NCBI GenBank assembly: GCA_964017185.1
Contig: OZ024869.1
Span: 56,260,761-56,324,760, forward strand
DNA length: 64,000 nt
Source of the DNA: Rugalucina vietnamica
Lineage: Eukaryota; Mollusca; Bivalvia; Lucinida; Lucinidae
Reading direction: 5' to 3'
Shown: positions 40,853 to 51,811 of the stretch, one piece after another
How positions within the stretch are numbered: position 1 is the first letter of the stretch
Layout of the letters: each line of letters begins with the position of its first letter
Translations under genes and position numbers: made by a program
The notes under the pieces: generated by a model
Seen by the model: the letters and a program-made list of their open reading frames with translations, nothing else
Databases searched by the model: none
What the model was told of the DNA's origin: nothing

Positions 40853-43800
40853 CAAAATTATTACTAGTATTTTTCAAAATTATTACTACTGTCTGTTCAC
40901 CATCTTCCAGAAACTGCATTTTTCAAAATCTCACTTTTCTGAAAGACCTCAAGAAAAATATTACCATGTCACCATTTTGCATCCCAAAAGTCTTAAAAAT
41001 GCCACAAAAATTTTGAAAATTGGTTGACAAATAAACATTTTATGCCAGAAAATATTTTTGAATAGGGCTTTTTCCATTGTAAAAATATCAGCAAGGGAAG
41101 TAACTATTTTCCCGGAAAAAATCTAAATTGGTTATTTTTCATTTAAAATGCACCAAACCAAAACAAAATTGTATCGTATGCATAGCTGAGCACCAAACTC
41201 TTAAAATTATTTCACAGATTTGCTTTATTTTCAATTTTAAGGTGTTTGGATTATCTCCCGTGCACATAATATGCAATATGGCGGGGAGTCTTCCTTCTCG
41301 TGGTACTGCAGCATACATGTATACCAGTGTGCAGTCATTTGGTTTTCGTTTGCCGATATGACGAGCGCAATTGTAACTTATCGAATGACAAGCCTAGTGG
41401 TCTTTGAAGGCTTCCAGGTCGACCAATTTCAATTTGAGACGCGACGCGAGAAAACCGGTCTGCTGGGTTTTTGACCAGGTCCGACACAAACTGGTCTGTA
41501 GCAGTACAGTCACAGAAGAAAGCTAGAATCTTGAACTTTTGGATTTAACTAGAAGAGAAATTGTACTATCATTGTAGCGAGAACAAGGGCAAAAAACCGG
41601 TTTTCTCATAACGCGGCTCATTTCAAGGTTTTCTGAATATGCGTTGAAGATTTGTTTGTATTAATTTGTTTGGAAGGCATTTATTCCGCATTGCTTACTG
41701 CCGGCATGGTTAGAGACACATTTAATCCGGTCCATGGCAAAAAACACACACACATATATATATATATCACATGCATAGCGAATGAGGTTAATATACCGAA
41801 CTGCGGAGCCACAGTAACTGCGAAGCTGATCAGATCCTTTGTTTTCGCTACATGGACAGAACAATTTCTCTTCTTCTTAAATCCGAAATTTCAAGCGTTT
41901 AGCCTGCTTCAGTGAGTGTACAGGTCGGTTTGTGTCAGACCTGGCCGGAACCTGAAGACCGGTTGTCTCGCGTCGCGGCTCATATGAAATACATGTCGAA
42001 ACTACACTTTTTTTTCATTATTCGTAATTTCTGACAGTATTTGGTGTGTGTCCACCCGAGTGGCTGTCGTACAGCGGTAGTTGCTACAAGTTCACCAAAG
42101 ATGTCGAGATATGGCCAGCTGCCAGGGTAAGTACATGTAACGTTACTAACATACCAAAACCATCATGACTTGGCACAGTGGTAGCGTTAGACAATTAAAT
42201 CTTGATTAGCGAAATCCAGAAACCATTTCAATGATATTGTGAAGCGCCAATACTGTCAGTGGATTGTATCTTGCTGTTTAATGTAATTTCGGAAACGCAC
42301 ATTTACGAGCGAGTCTCATAAGCACCAGTAGATTATAGACCTGAGTCGACGTTTTGAAGTTTCCTTCCCCTAACCGATTCTTGGTCTGAATAATGCTAAT
42401 CTTTTTCCAACTGAAACATAAAGAACTACAATAATTCTACCGCCAACATTGCTAACCCTGTCAACATACCTTTTCATATTGTCGTGGACACTATGATAAT
42501 TGAGCCGCCTCGTGGGAAAACCAACAATGTGGTTTCCGACCAGGTCCGACACAAACCGACCTGTACAGTTACAGAAAAGAGCTAAAAGCTTGAAATTTTG
42601 GAGTTAAGTAGAGGAGGAATTGTACTATCCGAGTAGCGAAAACAAAGACGCAGATCAGCTTCGCGGTTACCGCGAAGCTGATCTGCGTCTTTGTTTTCGC
42701 TTATGCGGATTGTTGGCATTCCCATGAGGCGGCTCATAACCGGGCTTTTAATGTTGTCGTGGACACTATGATATGCATGCAAAAACATCAACCTTTATGC
42801 CAACTGACCCCTTCATTCATTATGTTGCGTTTTACCTTAATTATACGCGGAGATCTAATGGATAGCGTGTTCGCTTCGCAATCAGAAGGTTGTTGGTTCG
42901 ATCCGCGGTCGGTGCGTGCCTGCTGGTTCTAACATAATACAGCAAACCGCCATATAATAAACATATCAAAGGGGTGAATTGTACCACTTTATAGCGATTA
43001 ACTTTTCAAGTTGTCACCACTAAGTCGACGAATGCCGAAGATTGCCATGGTTTTATGTTGTTCTCCACAGGTGATGTGTAGATCAAACGGCGCTGACCTG
43101 ATTGCCATAGAAACTGGGGCGGAACAGAACTGGTTCGCTGCTCAGGCCAGAACTTTCAATCGTAAGTCTAGAATTGTTGGGATATAGGAGCTGCTGTCCT
43201 TATTCAATATTGGTTTGGCATGTGCATTATTTTACGGTCTACCTTCATGCAAGCCACAAAAGAATTTCAACGTTTAAACAGCAACGTTCTAGATGCACGT
43301 ATACATGGGATAGAAACAAGAAATGTCACCACTTTGTGCTGAAGAGCATCTCTTTGAGTTCATGTAAAAATCGGCATATCTTGTATAAAAAAACAAATAC
43401 ATGTAGCTGGCCTGGAAGCCTAGATACAATCGAAAGGAAACGAAGAATCGTGGGTTCATCGTGGCTATGTGTTACGCATACGGCCATGTTTCCCTACAAA
43501 TTTCTTCTTAGTTATAGCTCCTATTACCATTTTCTCAACCTTTCTGTTTTTAAGACACAAAGGATGACCAAGGTTTCTGGCTTGGTGCCACAGACTTTTC
43601 AAAGGAAGGTCGTTGGCAGTGGATTTATAACAACGGTAACTTCACAGACCTTACATACTCTATCTGGGGTAAGACCCAGCCTAACAACAGAGATGATGCA
43701 GAACATTGTATGGCAGCTGTGAAATATTTTAACTATTCCTGGAGTGATGAAAGGTGTAATTATGCCAACATGATCCAGTATGTCTGTGAAATGAGGTAGG

Positions 43801-44217
43801 TAAAATCCTTAATCCTAAGTTACTGGCCATTCCGAGGAGGTTTTATCATTTTTTGCTCAAGTTATGTTGGTGTGCTTAATTAAAAGCCTTAATAATTATT
43901 TTGACTTTCATAATGTGGCCAAATGAACACTTTCATATACATGTATATTGTGCATGGCTTTCAATATACCAAAGGTATTCTATTATTTTTGAGACATATG
44001 GACAGGATGAAAAACATTCTGATCACGATTTTTCGGTCTTACTCATTCTGCCAAACCAAAGTAATACATTTTGTCTTTTGTTCACTCAAGTTGTGATGAA
44101 AGCATGGTTTAAGCAAGGAATCATTGTAAAAGGCTACTCCACTGTAGAAACAGAATGGGTCTTCTATTCCTTCATTTTACTTCCAGGGAGCCAGTGACAC
44201 CAGTAGTTGTGGGCTGA
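40640..44217 (+). CDS. secreted C-type lectin, 168 residues, five exons
   Basis: Exons 40640-40694, 42038-42126, 43071-43161, 43555-43795 and 44187-44217, all joined in phase. Residues 1-18 (MIFATVFTTLILNIVLTA) are a signal peptide. The rest is one long-form C-type lectin domain: CPPEWLSYSGSCYKF opens it with the extra N-terminal disulfide. NGADLIAIETGAEQNW, FWLGATDFSKEGRWQW and the closing CNYANMIQYVC give six cysteines. The carbohydrate-loop triplet is QPN rather than EPN (mannose) or QPD (galactose), and the second calcium-site motif is WSD in place of WND. Such lectins act in mucus or haemolymph recognition of microbes or particles. The specificity here cannot be assigned. The gene looks intact and complete. 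Confidence 0.93.
40816..40852. repeat. poly(T) run in lectin intron 1
   Basis: A homopolymer of about 37 T, followed by a tandem TTCAAAATTATTACTA. It may be the tail of a decayed retroposon; no body is recognisable. Confidence 0.85.
41435..41620 (+). mobile_element. hairpin MITE family A, copy 8 (hairpin deleted, type II ends)
   Basis: Starts TGAGACGCGACGCGAGAAAA and ends GGTTTTCTCATAACGCGGCTCA-like. It keeps GACCAGGTCCGACACAAA but has lost the GATCAGCTTCGCGG hairpin. The ends contain ACCGGT rather than CCAACAAT. Confidence 0.8.
41745..41770. repeat. (AC)n(AT)n microsatellite
   Basis: ACACACACAC followed by ATATATATATAT in lectin intron 1. Confidence 0.9.
41803..41982 (-). mobile_element. 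hairpin MITE family A, copy 9 (left end truncated, type II right end)
   Basis: Contains ACTGCGAAGCTGATCAGATC and GTTTGTGTCAGACCTGGC, ending GTCTCGCGTCGCGGCTCA. The left terminal repeat is missing. Confidence 0.75.
42038..42126 (+). CDS. C-type lectin exon 2
   Basis: Encodes FGVCPPEWLSYSGSCYKF to EIWPAAR. Acceptor TGACAG|TAT, donor AGG|GTAAGT, phase 1 in and 0 out. Confidence 0.93.
42501..42736 (+). mobile_element. hairpin MITE family A, copy 10 (near-consensus)
   Basis: Intact ends TGAGCCGCCTCGTGGGAAAA and TTCCCATGAGGCGGCTCA and a perfect hairpin, TTCGCGGTTACCGCGAA. It is in lectin intron 2, flanked by two copies of TGTCGTGGACACTATGATA. Confidence 0.95.
42845..42909 (+). repeat. tRNA-Arg-like sequence (pseudo-tRNA or SINE head)
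   Basis: ATCTAATGGATAGCG (A box), TTCGCTTCGCAATCAGAAG (anticodon arm with TCG) and GGTTCGATCC (B box), with ACGCGGA and TCCGCGGT as partial acceptor arms. At 65 nt it is too short for a normal tRNA. It resembles the stretch at 39100-39172. Confidence 0.5.
43071..43161 (+). CDS. C-type lectin exon 3
   Basis: Encodes VMCRSNGADLIAIETG to AAQARTFN, the helix and first conserved Cys of the fold. Acceptor CCACAG|GTG, donor ATC|GTAAGT, phase 0 in and 1 out. Confidence 0.93.
43162..43554. other. lectin intron 3, no feature seen
   Basis: No repeat recognised. The long plus-strand frame 43174-43722 crosses into exon 4 in the wrong frame. Confidence 0.5.
43555..43795 (+). CDS. C-type lectin exon 4 (sugar-binding loop and core)
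   Basis: Encodes DQGFWLGATDFSKEGRWQW, GKTQPNNRDDAEHC and NYSWSDERCNYAN. It carries the QPN and WSD motifs. Acceptor TTTAAG|ACA, donor GAG|GTAGGT, phase 1 in and 2 out. Confidence 0.95.
43796..44186. other. lectin intron 4, no feature seen
   Basis: No repeat or extra exon recognised. Confidence 0.5.
44187..44217 (+). CDS. C-type lectin exon 5 (last nine residues and stop)
   Basis: Encodes EPVTPVVVG then TGA, completing an Arg codon from exon 4. Acceptor CTTCCAG|GGA. Confidence 0.85.
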
Positions 44218-44292
44218 TCAGGATCAGGTCATTAAACCAAAGAAGAAATTGATAGCGAATTTGTCTGGACTACCGTACTTGTTGAAAAATTT

Positions 44293-44298
44293 AATAAA
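44293..44298 (+). promoter_or_regulatory. polyadenylation signal of the lectin gene
   Basis: AATAAA 76 bases after the lectin stop codon, the first canonical hexamer downstream. Confidence 0.7.
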
Positions 44299-44426
44299 TA
44301 GTCTATGATATTAGAAATTACTTCTTGTATTATTATTTGCCTGCCTAGTGCAAGAACCAAGATGCTCGTGAGGTTGATAAACCACCAGAAAAAAATCTGG
44401 TTTTGAAAATTTCAAAGCTGGTTGAA

Positions 44427-45122
44427 ATATACACATGAAAATAAGTTAGGGAACACCTGTGTTAATGTGACTACCAACGTTGGACTGTAAAATTATATCC
44501 TTCTTTTTAAAATTATGAAGAATGTTTTGAAAATTTGTCAGAATCAGTAGTATCCAAAGTTGCTTCTATGTGAAAATATTTAGCATCAAACATAAACTAC
44601 GGCACAGTGGCCATCTTTGATTCAGAAATGTTTTGCTAGATTTAAGAAACGCGCTGATATTCTTTGGGATAACTTCATTTTTTGAACACACTTTGTCGTA
44701 ATTTTTCGTAAGCATCATGCGATGAACTTTGATCAGTTTGAAGTTTTGTTCTTTGGCTATACATTTTGCAGGCTGTAGCCAGATATTCGATAAGACCCTT
44801 TAGGAATTTAAACATGCAGATTCTGTGGTCTTAGCATAATTATTCTTTTACGACTTTTAGCAAAAAAATCCAAGGATTTTGCTTTCCATAGAAATCAATG
44901 CAAACTGCAGATTTTGTATAAGTTGGTTTGGAGATGACACAAAGTTTTAGATCCAAAGTCGTTTAATCATTACAAAAAGTTGTGAACTTCCATAAACTGG
45001 CCTGTAGGTATGAAATAGATGTTATTAAAATTTCACTATTGCCAGAAAAAAGGAAAGTGGATTTTTTCAAACTTTTCCCAAAGAGTTAAAAGTGTTCCCT
45101 AACTTATTTCCATATGTATATG
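44427..45122. mobile_element. inverted-repeat element of about 0.7 kb (AAGTTAGGGAACAC ends)
   Basis: The left end ATACACATGAAAATAAGTTA then GGGAACACCTG is matched by the inverse of AGTGTTCCCTAACTTATTTC then CATATGTATATGAG at the right. No coding capacity is evident. It follows the lectin gene 3' end. Confidence 0.85.
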
Positions 45123-45742
45123 AGGTTTACTGAAAACCTGTTATATGAAATACTGGTACATTTTAATTGCCCGAAATTTTCAGCTAATAATGCAGACATA
45201 CATTAGACTCCTCCATAACATGGTCTAATTAATTTCATGCAGTCTGATAGAAAAATTGATTTCTAAAACTTTGGGAATTAACTTGATGGTTATTATAGAC
45301 AAAACAAGAACAAGAATTTGCTTCAGCTCATATTTTCTATTCCAAATACACTATCATATGATAATGTATGAGACAAGACCTGATGTAAAAATGTAGAAAG
45401 CAGCAATAACAACCGATTAGAGACTGCAACAAATATACCTTGTCATCAAGAAACCTAACCTGTCAATGTTTATAAAGAACTAGAGATCCTACAGGTCTGC
45501 TTTGTCAGTGAGACATTTGAAAAATTTGATAAACAATGTACATGCTTAAGTTACAACTGTTAACATTGTACACGCTTAAGTTACAACAGTCTATGTAGGG
45601 AACAAAGGGGATGCTGACTGGTTGCACATAACTAAATGTTAACATTACGAAAACTTGCCCATGCAATATACAGAAAATTTTGTTCAGCTGTAAACATTGA
45701 AAATTTCATCAGAAAATTTTTGATATTTTATTTATTTTTGCT
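45123..45742. other. intergenic, minor direct repeat
   Basis: GTACATGCTTAAGTTACAAC is repeated as GTACACGCTTAAGTTACAAC near 45540-45590. Nothing else recognised. Confidence 0.45.
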
Positions 45743-45818
45743 AAAAACATAGATTGTAAGTACACGTTAGAACCGCCTCGGCGAGGAAGTTCTCACGAGT
45801 ACCCACAATCTATGTTTT
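45743..45818. mobile_element. short hairpin element (GTACACGTTAGAACCG), copy 2
   Basis: The outer arms AAAACATAGATTGT and ACAATCTATGTTTT enclose TACACGTTAGAACC, GCCTCGGCGAGG and CGAGTACCCAC. The core is shared with 38944-38993. Confidence 0.7.
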
Positions 45819-45923
45819 GGACCAAAGGTAAGAAAAATATGCATACGCCAGTATTACTACATGTATGTAAAATGGGGTTTAAGGGAGTATTCATTGCACG
45901 GACATTTTCCTGATGATGATAAA

Positions 45924-46159
45924 TGAGCCGCCTCGTGGGAAAACCAACAATGTGGTTTCCGAACAGGTTCGACACAAACCGAGCTGTACAAGCACAGAAG
46001 CAGGCTAGAAGCTTGAAATTTTGGAGTTGAGTAGAGGAGGAATTATACTATCCGAGTGGCGAAAACAAAGGCGCTGATCAGCTTCGCGGTTACCGCGAAG
46101 CTGATCTGCGTCTTTGTTTTCGCCTATGCAGATTGTTGGTTTTCCCATGAGGCGGCTCA
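45924..46159 (+). mobile_element. hairpin MITE family A, copy 11 (near-consensus)
   Basis: Both terminal repeats and the TTCGCGGTTACCGCGAA hairpin are intact. Long arm left, hairpin right. Confidence 0.95.
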
Positions 46160-46284
46160 AATGCTGAAATCACCAGTTTAATATTTCTTCGGTGATAAAA
46201 CTTTATGCTGTCTATTGAGCAGACAGGTTTCTTGGTGACAAGGCTAAAACTACTGACCAAGTTTTGTTAATGTCAGAGTACATG

Positions 46285-47156
46285 TACACTGAAAAGCTTT
46301 AAAAACGCAAAAGTTGTAATTCAATTGTATTTTCATACTTCTAGTAGTTCGATTTTTATGAAATTTGACACACATAAACATTATATGTTTGAAAACTATG
46401 CTGTGAATTTCGTATCAACATAATGAGAAATGTGAGAGTTACAGTCCTTGCTATAGCTATACCCCTAAAATCCAAAACTGCAAAAGATATTGAGCACGAC
46501 TACAATTTGTTCCTTGGCACAAAGAGCATTGCTGTTTCATTAAAAGCACAGGTTTTGCCAATTGCCTTGATTGCATAACAATAATGCTAGCTTATCTGAT
46601 TGGTAATTGTCGACGTAATCCACGTAATATAGCGTTTTTACGTCAAATCTCTAGAGACATTAGTGCCTTGACGTGAAAAGTTCGGTTGATCAGACCGGTG
46701 TCAACCTTTCACTGTCCCAATAGCCTCGGAGGGACTGCTGCAGTGCCGTATAGATGAAAAATGGTAATTATGACGTCACGTGGCGTCACATATACGTCAT
46801 AAAGTTAGTAAAAATTCAATTGTGCTGGATAATTCATTTTCAAACACCCGTAGAATTGTCAAAAATAAAACAAAACGAAAACTAAAGTGTTTTTTAGATA
46901 TGGATTACTACAAGCTCCGTGTGAAATGGTCAAATGTTTTTCTTCATTAATTCAACGTGACGTCACATGGCAAAAAGTATAAAATGGCTTTTTATTCCTA
47001 TGGGTGGTCAGTGACTTTACAAATGCCGGTTTTGTGTAAAAATGGAAGCAGAGTACCGTTACTGATCCCTTTCACCTGTTACGGAAGACTTAAAATATCC
47101 TTGGTGCAAAAAATTACCAATTTTCTTTTTTTGCGTTTTTAAAGCTCTTCAGTGTA
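46285..47156. mobile_element. inverted-repeat element of about 0.87 kb (TACACTGAA...AACGCAAAA ends)
   Basis: The left end TACACTGAAAAGCTTTAAAA then ACGCAAAAG is matched by the inverse of TTGCGTTTTTAAAGCTCTTC then AGTGTA. No transposase frame is seen. Confidence 0.85.
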
Positions 47157-47375
47157 GATGAGCTACCATACTGCCTTATTTTCAGTGATGTGCCTTTCGT
47201 AACATTATTATACACATTTGAATTCAAGTCCATGTTTTGGGTTTTTCACCATGAAAGACCCTGATCAGATATGACAATGCCCAAGATCCAGAGTTAAAAA
47301 CAGATATAATACAATTGGTATAATTTTTTAAGATGTTTCTGCACATATTCATAGCAACCATGTTACCCTGATATT

Positions 47376-47596
47376 TGAGCCGCCTCATGAGAAAACCAAC
47401 AATCTGCATATGCGAAAACAAAGACACAGATCAGCTTCGCGGTAACCACGAAGCTGATCAGCGCCTTTGTTTTCCCTTCTCGGATAGTACAATTCCTCCT
47501 CTACTTAACTCCGAAATTTCAAGCTTCTAGCCCGCTTCTGTAGCTGTACAGACCTAATCGGAAACCACATTGTTGGTTTTCCCACGAGGTGGCTCA
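47376..47596 (-). mobile_element. hairpin MITE family A, copy 12
   Basis: Ends TGAGCCGCCTCATGAGAAAA and TTCCCACGAGGTGGCTCA, with hairpin CTTCGCGGTAACCACGAAG. The GTCCGACACAAACC part of the long arm is missing. Confidence 0.92.
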
Positions 47597-47764
47597 TTTT
47601 GCAAGATATCATTTTTTTCTGTAGGGAGGTATCACTTGGGTGCATAAAACAATATTGTAACAGATTTGACTCCATACAATCATTGCACTGCAATATCGTT
47701 TCAGTAGTTGCAAATCAGTGTTTCCACCACCTGGCATGGTAAGCTCCTAAAAATGATTGACATT

Positions 47765-48001
47765 TGAGCCTGTGGGTGAGAGAACCAACAATTTGGGTTT
47801 CCGACCAGTTCTGACACAAACCAGCCTGTACAGTCACAGAAGCAGGCTAGAAGTTTGAAATTTCGGATTTAAGAAGAAGAAGGATTGTACTATCTGTGCA
47901 GTGAAAACAAAGGCGCTGATCAGCTTCGCAGTTACTGCGAAGCTGGTCAGCACCTTTGTTTTCGCCTATGCAGATTGTTGGTTTTCCCATGCAGTGGCTC
48001 A
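47765..48001 (+). mobile_element. hairpin MITE family A, copy 13
   Basis: Ends TGAGCCTGTGGGTGAGAGAA and TTTTCCCATGCAGTGGCTCA, with hairpin CTTCGCAGTTACTGCGAAG and GACCAGTTCTGACACAAACC in the long arm. Confidence 0.9.
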
Positions 48002-48484
48002 ATTAACATTTTGACGCGTACAAGAATTAACATGTATCATTATGAGTCTTATCAAAACCAACATCAAAGTTGTATATTCTACAATTTGTTCGTAGATTTC
48101 TTTTAAGTAAAGATACTTTGCTTCTTTATATGGATTATGCATGTTTATTATGTATACATGTATATACATACAGGATATAAAGCAGATAATTACATTATAC
48201 ATAATAGTTGCCGTAATATACATATCTCAAAATATACAAACAACAAACATATTATCTGGAGTCAAGCGAAGGTGGATATCTTAATTAACAAATAATTCTC
48301 CATCAAAAGCAAAGTTGTAAATGCATTCTATTCAATTAGATGTTCCTGTCTGCCCACATTTAAATCATTTCATCTTGCTATGCTTTTATGGCTGGCTAAC
48401 AGCTATGGTCATGTTGAGACAGTCAGTTGTTCTAGCCAAACTGTTCTTGGACAAACCTATTGGAGGTAGGTTACAAGTACTAAA
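48002..48484. other. intergenic, no feature seen
   Basis: Between two MITE copies. No exon or repeat recognised. Confidence 0.5.
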
Positions 48485-48718
48485 TGGGCTGTCTCATGAG
48501 AAAGCCAACAATCTGCATATGCGAAAACAAAGACGCAGATCAGCTTCGCGGTAACCGCGAAGCTGATCAGCGCCTTTGCTTTCGCTACTCGGATAGTGCA
48601 ATTCCTTCCCTACTTAAATCCAAAATTTCAAGCGTCTAGCCCTATTCAATGACTGCACAGGTCGGTTTGTGTCAGACCTGGTCGGAAACCCAGAAGAAAG
48701 GTTTTCTCGTGTCACAGA
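48485..48718 (-). mobile_element. hairpin MITE family A, copy 14 (mixed ends)
   Basis: The left end TGGGCTGTCTCATGAGAAAG carries CCAACAAT (type I). The right end reads AAAGGTTTTCTCGTGTCAC (type II). The hairpin CTTCGCGGTAACCGCGAAG is perfect. Confidence 0.88.
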
Positions 48719-49637
48719 ATGTATGTTTTTCACCTCTTACTGACAATGCCTGCCTTGTATCAGTGGAAGAATGACAGCAGAAATATATTCATGGCCAAAT
48801 CTTCAGGAAAGAAATGTGCCAGACATGAAGATTGATTATAGGTCCTATTCATTACAAAGTGGACACACTACAGATGGAGCTATTGTGCACAATCAACAAA
48901 AACCTCAGTTACATGTATCATTCATTCACACCTTAACATGGCTTCGGATACAAACAACAGCTCAGTGATTAACAACATTGATTAAAACATCAAGACTTAA
49001 CACTTGCAAAGTTTGCTTTCTTCAACAAACTTCTAGTTCCACTAATTCTTATCTTTTCCTATGTCTTCATCTTATAGACAAAACTGAGGCTTAAAACAAT
49101 GACTTTCCTATTACACTCCAATTTAATTACACATAAACAGATAATACCAAACTGGCACTTTTGAAGAAAAAAATTAAATCTAATAAACAATGTAGGTCCA
49201 GAAATGTTCGCATTAACTTAATTTTCGTGAATTGGTTGCCTCGTGAATTTAATGTTCTCGCTGATCAAGAGTCACTATAAATTTTATAGAATACTTGGAC
49301 ACTCACTCGCGAATTCAAGAACTCAATAATAATTCGGAAATAGATTATTCGCGAAATAAAAGTCACTCGAAAATATCTGAATTTACAGTAATTATTTCAT
49401 TTAAAAGCACACACCAGTTATCCATAGACAACCGACACCACTAAGAACAACCAATTCAGATGAAATCAATGGATGATAATAGGGAGTAAATATCTGTATG
49501 GGAACAACTTGTCAAGGATCACTTGGATCTATGGCGAGTTGTTCCTAGACAGGTATTTGCATCATGCTGTTTCATATTGATATCATCTGTGTTTGTTGTA
49601 CTCAGTTGACTTGTCTCTCGCTTTGCCTGTAGATAAC
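48719..49637. other. intergenic; possible old repeat at 49190-49395
   Basis: Around 49200-49390 the phrases AATTTTCGTGAATTGGTTGC and TTCGCGAAATAAAAGTCACT look repeat-like but I could not define ends. No exon recognised. Confidence 0.35.
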
Positions 49638-49851
49638 TGGGCCCAGTTGTTCTATACTTTGTTAGCTTAACGTCATCTCTAAGTTTTTGTTGATAAAATA
49701 TCAGTTTTTGTTGATAAATATGAGGATTCTCAAGTGCAAAGGATTCTCACATTTTTTCAACAAAAAAATAAGTGTATTTGTAATATTGCCATTTGAAATT
49801 TTAACAAATTGTTAACTAACGACATCGTTAATTTTGAACAACTGGCCCCTG
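49638..49851. mobile_element. palindromic MITE, GGGCCCAGTTGTTC family, copy 2
   Basis: The left end GGGCCCAGTTGTTC is matched by GAACAACTGGCCCC at the right. The internal AAAGGATTCTCACATTTTTT matches copy 1. The left arm is shortened and partly duplicated (CAGTTTTTGTTGATAAA). Confidence 0.85.
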
Positions 49852-50960
49852 GTGTGTAAAGCAGAGCACTGCAGTTCATACAATGAACTGATACAATGGT
49901 ATGTAACAAACAGTACACAGCCTTATAAAATGACAAAGACGACAGTTGACTTTTTGCATAATTTTTAAATGATTAATGGGATGAATTCAAGTATGTGAAA
50001 AGGATGAAAACACAAGAGGACTAAAATAAAACACAAAATGAAAAATCAGAAACAATTACAATATCACAGACGAAAAAGAAAATAAACTGAATGATTTTCA
50101 AGAAGCAATATCCTACAGTTTCAGAGAAGCTCAGTGTATACAAGACACGTTTTCCAAAATGTCATTATAATTGTGCATTGTTATGTTCGTTCATTCGTCA
50201 GTAATGTGAACGGAGTAACAAATAAAATTTATTTTACTTGACAGTACTGGGCATAACACAATTTTGAAGGCAGGGCATAAAATTGTAATTTTTCTGCCAA
50301 GAAATTATGACTTTTTTTTGTCTAATATGTCAAGAAACTATTCACCAACTTAATGAGTCTTTACATTACTGGCTTACATTGCTCTTAAAAACATGGCTCA
50401 GTTTATTTTTGTCATGGCAGTAGTGCTCAGGAAAAATATGCAGTCATTAGTATCATTTAATTGATACATGTAATTGTTATTATTACATATTTCTAACAAA
50501 ATACAATGAGGAAAAGAGGTATTTTATGATGGAAACTGCAGCAGCACTTGAAGTCCTATATCGTATTATACTCATGGTATATGTCAAACATATGTTAATA
50601 TAGAATATGCCAATATATATATTGACCTTAGATACTACTGTGAATCTGATGATTTTTGGGTCACTAATATAACTTCACGTGCCTATGATATTAATAAAGG
50701 AGAGTGCTGATCACAGACACACAATGATTTCATCATGTATTAATATCTATCTCAGTACTGGATCGGTTCTGCTAAGAGTATAACTTGTTGAGCAACAAAT
50801 GTTGGTAGGCATAATGAAATAAACAGTTTTCTTGATTAAGATATTTGTGCTCATGAGCATTAAGCACATGTGTTTATGCAAAAAGAGACAATGATATTCA
50901 AGAACAGAAATAAAATCTGTGAACAGATTACTGCATTGATTCTTAAAAATAGGTATCATA
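49852..50960. other. intergenic, no feature seen
   Basis: About 1.1 kb of AT-rich sequence with no recognised gene or repeat. Confidence 0.5.
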
Positions 50961-51194
50961 TGAGCCGCATCTTGAGAAAAACGGAATTTAGCCTATGCGA
51001 AAACAACGGCGCAGATCAGCTGTGCAGTAACTGCGAAGCTGATCAGCACCTTTGTTTTCGCTACTCGGATAGCACAATTCCTCTTCTACTTAATACAAAA
51101 ATCAAGTGTCTAGCCTTCCTCTGTGACTGTACAGGCCGGTTTGTGTCGGACCTGGTCAGAAACCCCAAAGACCGGTTTTCTCACATAACGGCTA
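50961..51194 (-). mobile_element. hairpin MITE family A, copy 15
   Basis: Ends TGAGCCGCATCTTGAGAAAA and GGTTTTCTCACATAACGGCTA. The right end is type II (GACCGG). The hairpin is slightly mutated (CAGCTGTGCAGTAACTGCGA). Confidence 0.88.
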
Positions 51195-51331
51195 ATATAC
51201 AAGTATGCCACATACAGTAAATGATAAGCACCCAGTCATTGAGACACCAGTAAGATGCAGGCTATTTTAATCAGTTCTTTGGAGTGTTTGATATTTCACC
51301 TACTGCTGTCTTTGGTGCTCTCAATGATACA

Positions 51332-51568
51332 TGAGCCATGACACGAGCAAACCAGTCTCAAGGGTTTCCGACCAGGTCGTACACAAACCGACCTGTACGG
51401 TCACAGAAGCAGGCTAGAAGCTTGCAATTTCGGATTTAAGAAGAGGAGAAAATGTACTATCCATGTAGCGAAAACAAAGGCGCTGATCAGCTTCGCAGTA
51501 ACTGCGAAGCTGATCTGGGCCTTTGTTTTTGCATACACAAACATCCAGTTTTCTCACGATGCAGCTCA
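51332..51568 (+). mobile_element. hairpin MITE family A, copy 16 (type II ends)
   Basis: Ends TGAGCCATGACACGAGCAAA and TTTTCTCACGATGCAGCTCA, with hairpin CTTCGCAGTAACTGCGAAG. Confidence 0.88.
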
Positions 51569-51811
51569 AATCTTCATGATTTTGAAACCCTTGCTGTAAA
51601 GAAAAAGCATTATCTGACTAATAAGTAAAAGAGATAAAAAAGCAATAAATACCACTTACAACATATAAGCACCATTTAAAATAGGAAAGCAAAACATATT
51701 CTGCCATTCAGGCTGTTTTAAAACATCTTAACCAAGGGAAATCTTGAAGCATACAAATGTCAGCAAATAGCAATACTGGTGTGAAAAGCTGCCATTTTAA
51801 TAAACATGATG

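Noticed and set aside
43174..43722. 182-codon open frame on the plus strand
   Set aside because: It runs through lectin intron 3 into exon 4 in a different frame from the lectin domain. It is a shadow of a real gene.
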